DNA of 64,000 nucleotides from Alopecurus myosuroides (lineage: Eukaryota > Streptophyta > Magnoliopsida > Poales > Poaceae), in NCBI GenBank assembly GCA_028641055.1, contig CM054063.1, forward strand, positions 48,233,920 to 48,297,919, written 5' to 3'. The notes under the pieces are model-generated. The model saw only the letters and a program-made list of their open reading frames with translations, had not been told where the DNA came from and made no database searches. How positions within the stretch are numbered: the stretch's first letter is position 1; every line of letters starts with the position of its first letter. The position numbers and the translations under genes were made by a program. Shown piece by piece: positions 33,930 through 43,912 of the stretch.

Positions 33930-34018
33930 ATTCAGCTAGTGTAAGAAATATAGCATTTATATTATTGATTTTACGTGTCTTGAAATTTCGTGGCAACCCA
34001 CGGGCATTCAGCTAGTGT
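33930..34018. repeat. 63-bp insert between 13-bp direct repeats
   Basis: attcagctagtgt occurs at 33930-33942 and 34006-34018. Between them is a 63-bp AT-rich segment ending cgtggcaacccacgggc. A 13-bp duplication is the size made by target-primed reverse transcription, so this may be a very short LINE or SINE insertion, though no poly-A tail is clear. Region 33559-33929 holds no recognisable gene; it should contain the ORF1 promoter. Confidence 0.45.
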
Positions 34019-34220
34019 CTAAATTCGTCTGACGATCTTGCCATATCTCAATAGGCGATGTTCCTATCTGCATGGAAATCCATTCAGCCCTAACCATCTC
34101 AAAAAACACCTCCTGACGTAGCCATGATAACTCAAAAGAAAAGGCAGATCGATTTCCACTATGAGCTGAACTACCAGAATCCAGAAATAATGGTACATGA
34201 TCAGATCCAGTTCTAGCTAA
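34019..34220 (-). pseudogene. LINE (L1-type) endonuclease/RT linker fragment
   Basis: The minus-strand frame has TGSDHVPLFLDSG followed by FSFELSWLRQEVFFEMV and SPIEIWQDRQTNL. The SDH-x-P motif followed by F-x-FE-x-x-WL is the end of the apurinic endonuclease domain and the linker of plant L1 elements. Only about 65 codons remain, with a stop at the left. It is a captured or degraded fragment, not an active LINE. Confidence 0.55.
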
Positions 34221-34339
34221 AGCATGTATGATGGAGTAGCAGCAGTAGTATGAGGGCGTTGGAAGAGGGGGGGGGGCTGACCTGGGTTCGTTGTGGGCGT
34301 GGGCGATGGCGGCGTGGGTGACGACGGCCGGCGTGGACG

Positions 34340-34470
34340 ACGACGATGAGAGGGACGGCGCGCGGCGTGCTCCCGCTCCTCCTCCCCTGCTGCTCCCGCT
34401 CCTCCTCCGCTGCTGCTCCTGCTCCTCCTCCTGCTGCTGCTCCCGCTCCTCCTCCTGCTGCTCGACAACA
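34340..34470. repeat. Trinucleotide-type low-complexity tract
   Basis: Mixed ctc/ctg/gct repeats (ctcctcctgctgctgctcccg). The long open frames on both strands here (Gln/Glu or Ser/Cys runs) follow from the repeat and are not taken as genes. Confidence 0.75.
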
Positions 34471-34589
34471 ACGACGGCGGCGTGCGATGAGAGAGACGAC
34501 GGCGGCGTGCGGTTTGGGATCGATATGAAACGAGAGTGATATGCGGGTTGGGCGTTAGCAGAGCGAGAACTTACAAGCGCACAACGAGT

Positions 34590-35012
34590 GATATGCGCCT
34601 GCACTATCCTTTACCCCAGGCGAACAAGACGAAATGCGCCTGCGCTAATGTTCGTAGCGATTCGTTATGCGCGGGCCCACATAGCCATACCCCAGGCGCG
34701 TAACCTAAAAAATGCGTCTGCGCTAAACATTAGAACCGGTTTGTATCACAAACCGGTTCTAAAGAGTGTGTTCCCTGGCCACCCTACCTGCAGCAAATGG
34801 CCGCAGGCCTTTAGGACCAGTTTGTATAACAAACCGGTCCTAAAGGCCTGCGGCCATTTGCTGCAGGTAGGGAGGCCCAGGGGACAGACCCTTTCGAACC
34901 GGTTTGTGATACAAACCGGTTCTAATGTGCTTGGCTCGATGCCCTGTTATGCGCGGGCCCACAGATCCATACCCCAGGCGCATGACCTACAAAATGCGCC
35001 TGTGCTAAAATA
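34590..35012. repeat. Internal CACTA subterminal repeats and foldback
   Basis: Units of the form ccccaggcg...cgcctgcgctaa (the CACTA A type) flank a foldback at about 34730-34945. The foldback has arms of roughly 95 bp made of aaccggtttgt and gcagcaaatggccgcaggcc, the subterminal sequence of CACTA B, and ends cttggctcgatgccctgtt, which is the CACTA B end without its last dozen bases. The foldback is bracketed by two 62-bp direct repeats (34668-34729 and 34947-35010). From 35013 to 35212 I see no gene. Confidence 0.7.
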
Positions 35013-35212
35013 CGAATGCTATTATATGGGGCTCCCCCACGTTGGTTTTCACTTAAAAATTACATACATATGAAAGTTAACATGTGCAAAAATATTTAAT
35101 GTCGCATCGAGCGTAAATAGATTGATTTAGCGAGATACCGCAAGTGTTTCTCTCTGAAAACACATTGTACATAGTAGCTATTAGCATGTTATATCGCGAG
35201 TATTTCCCTCTC

Positions 35213-35548
35213 TCAACCTTTCGTCACAATCTTACTCCTGCCTTTCTTGGTCGATGTTGAATACGTGACCGCCATATTGTGACTTCTTCTTGTGAATGGA
35301 AGACCTGCCCTAGGTAGTGTGGTCCTGCTTCTTCTTGTGGTGTATGGTGCATCGTCTTCACCTGGTTCTTCCATCATCGGGTCTCCGACTAAGCCGTCGA
35401 AGTCCTTCTCATCGGCGACTCCATCCATTCCGACGAGGGCCCTTTTTCCTCTCCTTACGACAACACGACTAGGCTTTGCCGGGTCGGTTATGAAGAAGCA
35501 TTGCTCCACGTGCTTAGCCAATACCCAGGGCTCATTTTGCGCGGTGGG
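35213..35548 (-). pseudogene. CACTA A transposase, C-terminal part
   Basis: The frame contains EPWVLAKHVEQCFFITDP and RRGKR...VGMDGVADE, the usual C-terminus after the DUF4216 domain of TNP2-type transposases. It joins the segment at 61007 when the LARD-like element and one GTGGG copy are removed (the two sides meet inside ...KSKNPTAQ...). The end is basic with a weakly conserved tail. The host transposase is also broken by a frameshift and a stop further upstream. Confidence 0.8.
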
Positions 35549-35837
35549 TGTCACGACCCCGGACCCAGAGATATACATACTGTTATGTTCTCCTAGCCAT
35601 GGACTCACAAGGGCTTCAGGGTTACCAGCCCCGGCCGCAACAAACAACGACAGGCAGACTGGATTCATCGGCACGTAGTCCGGATCCCCAGTCTACTACT
35701 CCTTGTATCCATGCTAGTCATAACCAATTATGCATATCAAAGCGTCCATGAATCGAATGAAACTGAAGGAAACGGGATCAAAGCTATACAGAGATGCTAT
35801 GTGTCCAGAAAGTGCAACAACAATCGAGGGTTACTGG
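35549..35837 (-). repeat. Left LTR of the LARD-like element, outer 289 bp
   Basis: Matches 57477-57765. The CACTA B insertion follows; TGG at 35835-35837 is one copy of its target duplication. Confidence 0.93.
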
Positions 35838-36050
35838 CACTGGTGGAGAACAGGCCAGTAGCACCGGTTTGTAAGGGCCTTTGGACTCGGATACAAAACC
35901 GGTGCTACGTATCCGGGACTAAAGCCCCCCCCCCCTTTAGAACCGGTCAGTCACCAACCGGTTCTAAAGGCCTCCACGTGGGCGCCGAAGAGAGCGCGCA
36001 GGCGGAGGACCTTTAGAACCGGTTGGTAATACCAACCGGTCCTAAAGTTT
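35838..36050. repeat. Left terminus and subterminal repeats of CACTA B
   Basis: The terminal repeat is followed by hairpins built from accggtttgt / aaccggttctaaagg units in both orientations and a run of 12 C. A T-rich tract and three copies of tttaggg (36100-36120) come next, before the ORF1 stop at 36300. Confidence 0.85.
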
Positions 36051-36299
36051 TTTTTTCTTTTTTTTTTCTTTTTTCTTTTCAGGGTTTCCAATTCCGTATT
36101 TAGGGTTTAGGGTTTAGGGCGTGTTCCGTATCTTCAGGGTTTCCGTTTACGTGTTTCCGTTTCTGTTTGCGGTTAAATGTTGATGCACCAAATAGTAGTA
36201 CAATATATATATACATGTAACACAAAGTAATCGACCGATAATTACATAATCTGAGGTTCGTTTTGAATAGTTGTATACTTGCATAGAGAAGGGAGCTGG

Positions 36300-39200
36300 C
36301 TATAATTGGTTCATAGGATGGAAAAATTCTCCGTCTTCTGCTATGACTTGCGTGAGAAGAAATCCTGCCAATTCCTCTGCAATAGCCTTGCAACGGTCGA
36401 TTGGTTTGAGCTGCGCCCGCTTTCGTGCCATCTTGAAAAGAAGTAGATGAAAACAATTAAGTTATGAACAAAACTAAACATAATTAATGGCAACATAAAT
36501 AAAGTTGTGAAGATCCGGTTACGTACCTCTAGAGTTCTGGTAGTACGGGATTTCTCATTGATCCTCCTGTGAATGAACTCGCAGACGTAGTATCCACAAT
36601 AATCAGTTCCCTGTGGTTGTTGCGGGACTTTCTATATACGAGAAACATAATTCAGTCAAATTAATAATAATCAAGAGAATGGTAATGGTATTTAAATCAG
36701 GGTACGTAGTACTACTTACTGTGTTAATCTGAAAGTTGAGCTTGTCTGCCCATGTACCGGGTTCTTCCTTGATGAACATTTGCCAAACCCTGGGCGACAA
36801 AAGAAAAATGAATAGAAGAGTTAATTATTACTTACTTGATATCAGGGAATGAACGAAAAAGAGGCCGATGAACGAAAGAGGCTGATATATATATATACTT
36901 TTGAAGCATCTGACGCGCGCTCTTCCATCTGTCAGCGCCCCAGTTTAACGAGTCCCAGACTTCAACTTGTCCTCTATCGATTCTAATGATGAACAATATG
37001 AAGTGGCCGCTGCGCACGTGTACACACGCAGTCATGCATACTCATCAATTACACTTAACATCAGGTAAGCAAAATGGAATGTCTACAAGACAGTAACACT
37101 CACCTGAATGCGTAGGGCCAAAGTATTTCTTTTTTGGTATTTTGTCGCTTCAAAAACCTTAGCAAATCATCCGGTGTAGTCTTGTTGAACGTTTCTACTG
37201 TGGTTTGATGATACGAATACGGGTCAATGAACCCAAAGTCCCAGATTCCTGCCAGTCTGCATTCACGAATCTTCATTCTGCATAGTAGCGTACAAAAAGA
37301 ATGTCGTCAGTGATAATTATACGGGCAACGAACGCGAGCTTAACTAAATAATTAAATTACACAAATAAATCACTTACAAACAGTAGCAGCTGAGGATAGA
37401 CTTGTCGAGGGCACGTTGATTGTACATCTGGAAGAAATCATCGAACCCAAGCTCGACACCGTAATCTCCGAAGTAGTGTTGATCCTGAATTTGAGCCATG
37501 ATACAGTCTCTCTCCTGCCTTGCGGCCTCCAAGTACCAATCATGTAAACTCCGTAATTGGGTTGTTAGAGCAGTAGGATCTTCGACCAGAGGGTGCCCGG
37601 GCTTGTATTTATATACCACATCAGCAATAGCGTAACCCACGTCGCCCATGCGTGGACAGGACACTGAAGCCGCGTCAGATAAGACCTTGAGCGGGCCAAC
37701 TGACTGTGCTTCTTGTTGTCCGAGCTGGGGAACTTGTTTCCCGCATTTCGTCTGCTCCGCCTGCTTCATCTGTGCGGCGTGCTTCTTTTCAATATACCGT
37801 TCATAGTCTGAAAGGGGCGGCGGTGGCGGCGGTGCAGGATAATATAAGTTGTCGATGGTCCGCTCAATTTTCCACTTTGGGATGTCCTTCAGAGTTTCCT
37901 TCCAGACGTCTGGAGGGGGCTTCTGGGGAAACTGTGCGAACCATGCCTTGGTTTTGGATGCCACTGCATTGGTTAGTTCCTCCTCAGTCATCAAGCCTGG
38001 TAACTTCGGGGGAGTCTTGACTTTCTTGGATTTCCTTGGTCTCTTCTTGGGAGGAGTCCCGTTTCTTCTGAACTGCAGCTTCCGCTTTGTCGTACCCGTA
38101 GTGGGCGCATCCGTCGGCTCACGGGAGTGCACGGGCGATGGACCCTCGGCCTCGGGCTCGGGCCAATCTTCGTTGTGGGGTGGACTTGGAGGTTCGTTGG
38201 GGGGTGGACTTGGAGGTCGTGCATTCTCTGTACGAATGTGAAAAAACTATTAAAAATAAGATAACATGTGGTGCAACATTCAGTAATGGATGGAGGTATG
38301 GTGCATTCGTACCTGGAGGAGTCGGTGGCCTTGGCGCCGAGTTAGGGAACACGATGTGTTTCTTATTCCACAAGATGATACCAAGCTCCATTTCTCCCAG
38401 TGTCTTCTCGCCCTCACCTCCAGGAATACTGAGCTCAATTGAATGGCATCCCGGCGTAATTGTTGACAACCCGACACGGGCATGGGATGCTGGAATCTGA
38501 CCACCATGGTAGGTTGCTCCAGGTTGATTCGGTAAATCATAGCCTGACGCCACACTGAAGGATATGTTCCCCATTGGCATATGTATCTCACAGTTTGTCT
38601 TCTCCGTGATATCATCCACGGGGTAGTGAGGCGCCGACGGTTCGACTGCACGACCGTCTTCTACCTGCAGGTGCGTGGAACCCACGCTGCTTCTATGCTG
38701 AGATGGGACGGCATGATCGTCTTCTATTTGCAGATCAGGTGCAGGACGATGTTCTACCTCCTCTTCAGTGTCAGGTAGAGGGTGTCCCCCTTTCTTCAAG
38801 AGAAAATCCACCTTTTCTTCTAATGTCGATATCCGGTCACTCGTCTTTTTCTTGCTTCTATCACGGCTTCTGTAAGTGGCAATGTCCGCTGCAAACCCTT
38901 GGCTCCACGGGGTATCCGCTCCAAAGCCTCGTGTTCGTCCCCACTTTTCGGGGTTCCCGAGTGCCCTCGTCAGCTCGTCGTTCTCTCTATCGGGAACAAA
39001 AGTTCCTTTTCGAACAGCTTCTATTGCCTTCTCTAGTTCTGCTACGACTGTTGTTATTTTTTCCGACCATGGTCCCTGAGCAACAATCATCCCAGTCTCA
39101 GCGTCCAACGTTGCCCCATGCGCGAACAACCAGAACTTGGACCTATCGGGCCAGTCATGTGTCTGTGGAATGATACCTCTTTTCACAAGCGCATTTTCAT

Positions 39201-40123
39201 AGCTTCGCCACCTAGGCAGGGCAGTCATGTAGCCACCTGACCCCAAAATATGGTGATATTTCTTCTTCTTCGCATTCTCCGAATTTTTGGCCGATCGGGA
39301 TGCAAAGACACCCGATTTCTTGTACGCCTTAAAATCATCCCAAGCGTCTCTTATCTTCACTAGGTTCCCAGTGAAAACTGGATCTTCTTTCTGATATTTC
39401 TTCCACAGTTCTTTCTTCCACCTCTGGAATTGTGTGGCCATCTTCTTCAAAGCCCACTTCTCGACTTTCTTCTTCTTATCTTCCGCTACGCTGAAATTTT
39501 GCCATAGCGTTTCGCAAAGAATTTTTTTCAATCTTTCATCGACATAACTAGCTCCAACGTTGGCCCCGGTCTTCGGCTTATTCCATTCTATTAAGTTGAT
39601 CGGGACCAGGTCTCTTACAACAACTCCGCACTGATTTACGAATTTGCGATAAGTTTCTGGGGGCTGCAGTGGTTTGCCATCAGCAGCAACTGTATCAATC
39701 GAGAACCTTACGGTATCTTTCAACCTTGCGGCCGGGCCTCGTTTGGACTTTGTCTCAGTACTTGCGCTAGCTGTTCCGGAGGGCGCCTAAACGGGAAAAT
39801 AATGATTCGTTAGTAAGTGCAAAACAAATTAATTGTTGCGTGAACAATGACTTGAGATATACATTGGCAGAGTTTGTTCTGGAGGGCACTTCTTCATCCT
39901 CGACGTTGTCGTCGTCATCATCTACTACATCTTCTATATTCTGATCTCCGTCGCCGGAGTCGTTCAAAAATTGATTGCTAAACGCCTGTCCATCGTCGTC
40001 ATCACGATATATGGCCGTTGCATTATCAAAAATCATCTGGCACATGTATCTTTCCTTCTCCGCCTCACCCATTCCGGCGACCTGATCGGCGTGCTGATCA
40101 TGTACAGGTTCTTGGGAATCCAT
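36300..40123 (-). CDS. CACTA B ORF1: Ptta domain plus Ulp1-type cysteine protease
   Basis: A multi-exon gene. Exon 1 is 40123-39863 (acidic leader), exon 2 39786-38313, exon 3 from 38227 to about 37375, then four or five shorter exons to the stop at 36300-36302; the first three junctions are in phase. Exon 2 holds the Ptta/En/Spm plant transposase domain (PF03004; FVNQCGVVVRDLVPI, YHHILGSGGYMTALPRW). The C-terminal exons hold a Ulp1/C48 protease fold with catalytic residues in place: His in GHFILFI (37005-37003), Asp in VEVWDSL (36954-36952), and Gln plus Cys in PQGTDYCGYYVC (Cys 36598-36596). Ulp1 enzymes cleave SUMO; the substrate here is unknown. No premature stop was found in the exons I could follow. 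Related grass CACTA elements carry this fusion. Confidence 0.8.
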
Positions 40124-40362
40124 AGCTCAACACCTGCTAGTAAAATTTATAAAATGAAGAACACTTAGCGAAATTTTCATCGGGCACTTGGCGAAATTAT
40201 TTTATCGGACAGTAATAAAATAATAGTTCTGGACATATTAATGAAATAATAGTTCTGGACACACCAAGAGTTATACATAGCTCGGGTTGATTTTTTTAAC
40301 CCTAATACATCACGATCGAATAATATCACTTATACATAGTCTCGTGACATCTCTCAAAATAA

Positions 40363-40755
40363 TTAACTCCGACCGGGTCCTAAGCCGCGGGGTGCTGAGT
40401 CACGGGTGCTACGCATCCATAGATAAGGAACCCTCCTAGGGTCATAGCTCACGTGGTAAGGAACCCTCCTAATAATCGACCAACTGCTGCTATACTGCCT
40501 ATACTGCCTATCGAGCAAGTACATGTAGCGACGGACGTGCTCGTCCTCCTCCCTGATACGCTGTTGTACCACCTCCTCAGGGGCCGGCTCTCTCCGCACC
40601 GAGCGTGGCCCACGCGATGGCCACCAAAGAATATCCGGGTCGACCACGTCACCCGGATTTCTCACCAAGCCGCGTGCCCCGGTACTAAGGAGCTCCCAAT
40701 GCCAGCCTGGCGGGGCCCAGTCCCGGACATCCCCCGGCGGGTCCAACAAAGACAT
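40363..40755 (-). CDS. Small CACTA-associated ORF, function unknown
   Basis: A 130-codon frame starting MSLLDPPGDVRDWAPPGWHW. It is Arg/Pro/Trp-rich, has a central acidic-basic helix (REEDEHVRRYMYLLDRQY) and ends in a basic tail with VPYHVSYDPRRVPYLWMR. I recognise no domain. It lies just upstream of ORF1 on the same strand, so it could be an upstream exon or a separate gene; its normal amino-acid composition, unlike the low-complexity sequence to its right, is the main support for coding. Confidence 0.45.
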   Translation of the reverse strand: MSLLDPPGDVRDWAPPGWHWELLSTGARGLVRNPGDVVDPDILWWPSRGPRSVRREPAPEEVVQQRIREEDEHVRRYMYLLDRQYRQYSSSWSIIRRVPYHVSYDPRRVPYLWMRSTRDSAPRGLGPGRS

Positions 40756-40799
40756 GAACTAAAAACCTGCCCGGACTAAGTAAATATTCCATAACTTAG

Positions 40800-41210
40800 T
40801 AAAAAATAGTAAATTGAGAAATATAACAGAAATAAGATGAAAGTTAAACAGGAACAATATGGTAACTTAGTGAAAAATTTTAACTTACTGAAATTATATA
40901 GTTATTCTAACTTTCTGAAATTTTCTAACACTAACTTAGTGAAATTTTCTAACACAACATTCTAACAGAAAAATTCTAACACTAAACAAAATTGTAAAAA
41001 CAAAATAAAGCACTAAAAAAAATCTAACACTAACTCTAAAAATTTCTAACACTAAATTCTAACACTAACACTAATAACTCTAAAAAAATCTAACACTAAT
41101 TAAATCTAAAAATTTCTAACACTAACACTAACTCTAAAAACAATCTAACACTAAACAATCTAACTAATAACTCTAAAAAACTCTAACACTAAAACAAAAT
41201 TGAAAAAAAA
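40800..41210. repeat. AT-rich simple repeats
   Basis: Irregular repeats of tctaacacta and actctaaaaa; no gene. Confidence 0.8.
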
Positions 41211-41239
41211 AGAAATTAAAACTTAATTACCGTACGTAC

Positions 41240-41570
41240 GTGGCCGGCGACGGGGCGACGGCGATCGAGGGGCGAGAGGCGGGGCGGCGGAGGCGGAGGC
41301 GAGACGGACGCGCGACGGAGGCGGACGGCGCGACGGCGCGACGGAGAGGCGGACGACGCGCGACGGAGGCGGACGGCGCGACGGCGCGACGGAGAGGCGG
41401 ACGGACGGGGCCGCGCGGGGGATCGACGGCGACGGCGATGGACGCGGGGTCGCGCGGAGGCAGACGGCGACGGAGGCGCGGCGGACCGAGGACGCGGAGG
41501 CAGACGGCGACGGCGACGAGGCGGACGGACGGCGACGAGGCGGACCGCGCAGGGCTTCGCCGTAGCTAGG
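41240..41570. repeat. GC-rich minisatellite
   Basis: Irregular tandem copies of cgacggaggcggacgg and cgacggcgcgacggag. The Arg/Pro/Ser open frames here on both strands follow from the repeat and are not taken as genes. Confidence 0.8.
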
Positions 41571-41634
41571 TAGAGGAGAAGACGCGCGAACGAAATGAGG
41601 CCAAAATTTCACAAGTCCTGGAGATATCGCCGCA

Positions 41635-41812
41635 CTACAGGCCTTTAGCACCGGTTTGTGTTAGCAACCGGTGCGAAAGGGTCTTTAGCACCGGTTGCTA
41701 ACACAAACCGGTGCTAAAGGCCTGTAGTTGGGGCCACACCCAGACTGCGCGCCCACTACAGGCCTTTAGCACCGGTTTGTGTTAGCAACCGGTGCTAAAG
41801 GTCTTAATACAA
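41635..41812. repeat. Hairpins of the CCGGTTTGTGTTAGCAACCGG type
   Basis: Three inverted-repeat units, tttagcaccggtttgtgttagcaaccggtgctaaag and its relatives, lie just upstream of the exonuclease gene. They are of the CACTA B subterminal kind but inside the element. Confidence 0.8.
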
Positions 41813-41940
41813 ACTGCTCGCCTCCCGCGCGCGGCGGTTTTATTGCTACAGTGCGCACCGGCCCGATCGCGAGTCTCTGTTTCTTCTCTTCTTCCTCTGT
41901 CTCTTCTTCTTCCTCTCTTGATCTTCCTCCACTAAGCACC

Positions 41941-42645
41941 ATGGCTGAAGTTTCTAAGAGATATGATGTGCCCACACCATGCGGCAAAAGTCTCGACGTG
42001 TTCTACACCAACAACTGCGAGGAGCTCCCCGGTGCTATTGGGTATTTGACCAATCTGTATTTCTCCTCTCCCGAAGAACACCGGTTTTTCGGGCTTGATT
42101 TAGAGTATACGGCGGATAAACGGAATGTTGCAGTCATCCAGATTGCGTTCAAGGAGGCCGTTTTGGTCTTCCAATGGTCAAGGTAACGCACACGTACAAT
42201 CTTGCATCTTCGATTTGTTTGTTGCATGTGAAGAATACATGTGTTGCCATATATCTAACACGTACACGTATCAAATTTTTGTTGTTGCAGTAGTTCAAAG
42301 CATTCTCCGGCACTTGTTGATTTTCTTGTCAACAAGGGGTATGACTTTTGCAGCGTTGACAACACGCAAGACCGTCCGAAGTTGATGCGCTTGGGTATTG
42401 TGATACCTGAAGATCACTACATTGATATTCAGGGTCTTATCCATTTGAACGGGCCAAAGACCGGTATGGCTCGCATGGCAAGTGCCTTCATCCACGAGGG
42501 CTACGGAACCATGAAGACTGATTTCCCCTCGAAGAATCACTGGTTGTGGGAGAAGAACCCACTGGACTGGACCAACATCACGTATGCAGCCATAGATGCA
42601 TACGTCTCCTACGAGTTGTTCCGCTTCTACTCGACGGATCCATAG
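41941..42645 (+). CDS. DEDDy 3'-5' exonuclease domain protein (RNase D/WRN type)
   Basis: Two exons, 41941-42182 and 42291-42645, separated by a 108-bp intron with AG|GTAACG donor and TTGTTGCAG acceptor, encode 198 residues without a stop. The DNA_pol_A_exo1 fold is visible with all catalytic motifs: Exo I FGLDLEYT (D-x-E), Exo II region YDFCSVDNTQDRPKL (D), and Exo III YAAIDAYVSYEL (Y-x3-D), the DEDDy arrangement. Such enzymes remove nucleotides from 3' ends of RNA or DNA. There is no helicase, HRDC or organelle-targeting extension, so it is a stand-alone domain like the short plant WRN-exonuclease-like proteins. A CT-rich leader precedes the ATG, which is in a good context (CACCATGG). It lies inside CACTA B in the opposite orientation to the transposition genes and was presumably captured from a host gene. 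Confidence 0.85.
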
Positions 42646-43186
42646 ATGTTGTTTGTGTACCGCCTCTTGTGTTCGATATATGCATGTAATGGATATATTA
42701 GTATGTAATGGATATATTATCATGTAATGTATATATTATTATGTAATGGATATTATTTCTATATTAATTCCTAGCTAAACTATTTCTATATTATGTCAAA
42801 CACACATTTCAAAACAGACAAACAAAAACACATCAAGAAAACAAAACAGAAAAACTACTGTTTCTGTATATGTGATCACTTACCCCAGGCGCACTTTACA
42901 CAAAATGCGCCTGCGGTAAATCTCTTATCCCAGGCGCATTTCCTTACTGTGCGCCTGCGGTAAAGTTACCCTAGGCGCATTTTGCTGTTTATGCGCCTGT
43001 GGTAAGTTAGGGTGGGTAATGAGTAAGGCAACGAGAAGTGAGAGCGCAAGTGATACATCGAGCATATATATCGTGGATACATATATATAGATTGATTTAG
43101 CGAGATACCATACAGATTGATTTAGCGATTGCCGCAGTGTCGCCGGAATACAAATTCTTTTATTAAAAAGAGAAAACAGACGAACA

Positions 43187-43837
43187 CTACTCCTCGCCAT
43201 CGTCGTCGGGGAACTCGTCGGTGACCTCCTCCGGGTCATCATCGTCGCCGAACTCGTCGGTGACCTCCTCGTCATCATCGGAGGTGCATGATGGTATGTC
43301 CGAGATAGGCCCCCACCTCGGATCGTCGGAGGCCCAGACTTCGCCGGCGCGGTCGGCCCGACGAAGCTCTTGCAGCGCCCTCGTCCTCACCTCCCGAGCC
43401 GCATCTAACGCGAGGTGGCGTTCGAGGCGGCGCTCCGCCCGCTGACCCGCGCGTGTCTGCCAGAGCTCCTCGTCGGCGCTCTCCTCCCCCGGGTTGTTCC
43501 GGTAATAATCGCGGACGACGCGGTCTTCCCTGGCGTCGACTAGGCCCTGAAACGCGCGGTGGCGGAGGTGGAGGTGGTCGGCGGCAGTGATGATCTGTGG
43601 CTTCGTCGCCCTGGCCTCCGCTTCCCAGACTGTGTGGCAGTCGTTGAAGTTCATCAGCGACCGCGGGCGGTTGAGGCGCCAGGCCGCCGCGTCCCAGGCG
43701 CGGGCTGCCTCTGCCGCCGTCGCAAAGGTGCCGAGGGGGATGCGGTCGTCCCCCCAGCGGATATCTGCGCTGAACATTCCGTTCTGCCGTGCTCGGACGC
43801 CGCGGAAACCGGTGGTGCTGTTCCTCCTCGGAGGCAT
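43187..43837 (-). CDS. AP2/ERF-domain DNA-binding protein
   Basis: A single-exon frame of 216 codons. Residues 11-66 are an AP2 domain: GFRGVRARQNGMFSADIRW gives the three-stranded sheet with its DNA-contacting Arg residues, and GTFATAAEAARAWDAAAW the helix with the RAYD-type element. The Arg-rich middle (AGQRAERRLERHLALDAARE) is likely helical, and the C-terminus is very acidic (DDDEEVTDEF repeated), as in activation domains. A TATA box lies 70 bases upstream. AP2/ERF proteins bind GCC- or DRE-like DNA sites in plant nuclei; the target of this one is unknown. It lies between transposase and exonuclease within CACTA B. No stop or frameshift breaks it. It could be a captured host gene or a long-standing CACTA gene. 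Confidence 0.85.
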   Translation of the reverse strand: MPPRRNSTTGFRGVRARQNGMFSADIRWGDDRIPLGTFATAAEAARAWDAAAWRLNRPRSLMNFNDCHTVWEAEARATKPQIITAADHLHLRHRAFQGLVDAREDRVVRDYYRNNPGEESADEELWQTRAGQRAERRLERHLALDAAREVRTRALQELRRADRAGEVWASDDPRWGPISDIPSCTSDDDEEVTDEFGDDDDPEEVTDEFPDDDGEE

Positions 43838-43905
43838 GGTGGAAGCGCGACGGTGCAGAGGGATGGAGAAGAAGCGCTCGAGGAGCGACAGTGGCTACTG
43901 GGTGC

Positions 43906-43912
43906 ATATATA
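43906..43912 (-). promoter_or_regulatory. TATA box of the AP2 gene
   Basis: CCTATATATG on the minus strand, 70 bases before the ATG at 43837. The same promoter block is present again at 45430-45445 without an AP2 gene. Confidence 0.6.

Noticed and set aside
34008..34604. 198-codon minus-strand gene
   Set aside because: Most of the frame is trinucleotide low-complexity sequence; only the last 65 or so codons have homology (LINE fragment).
36100..36120. Telomeric repeat, possible chromosome end
   Set aside because: Only three tttaggg copies, inside a CACTA element between a T-rich tract and coding exons.
41223..41651. 142-codon Arg/Pro/Ser ORF and its plus-strand partner
   Set aside because: Encoded by a GC-rich minisatellite open in several frames; no domain.
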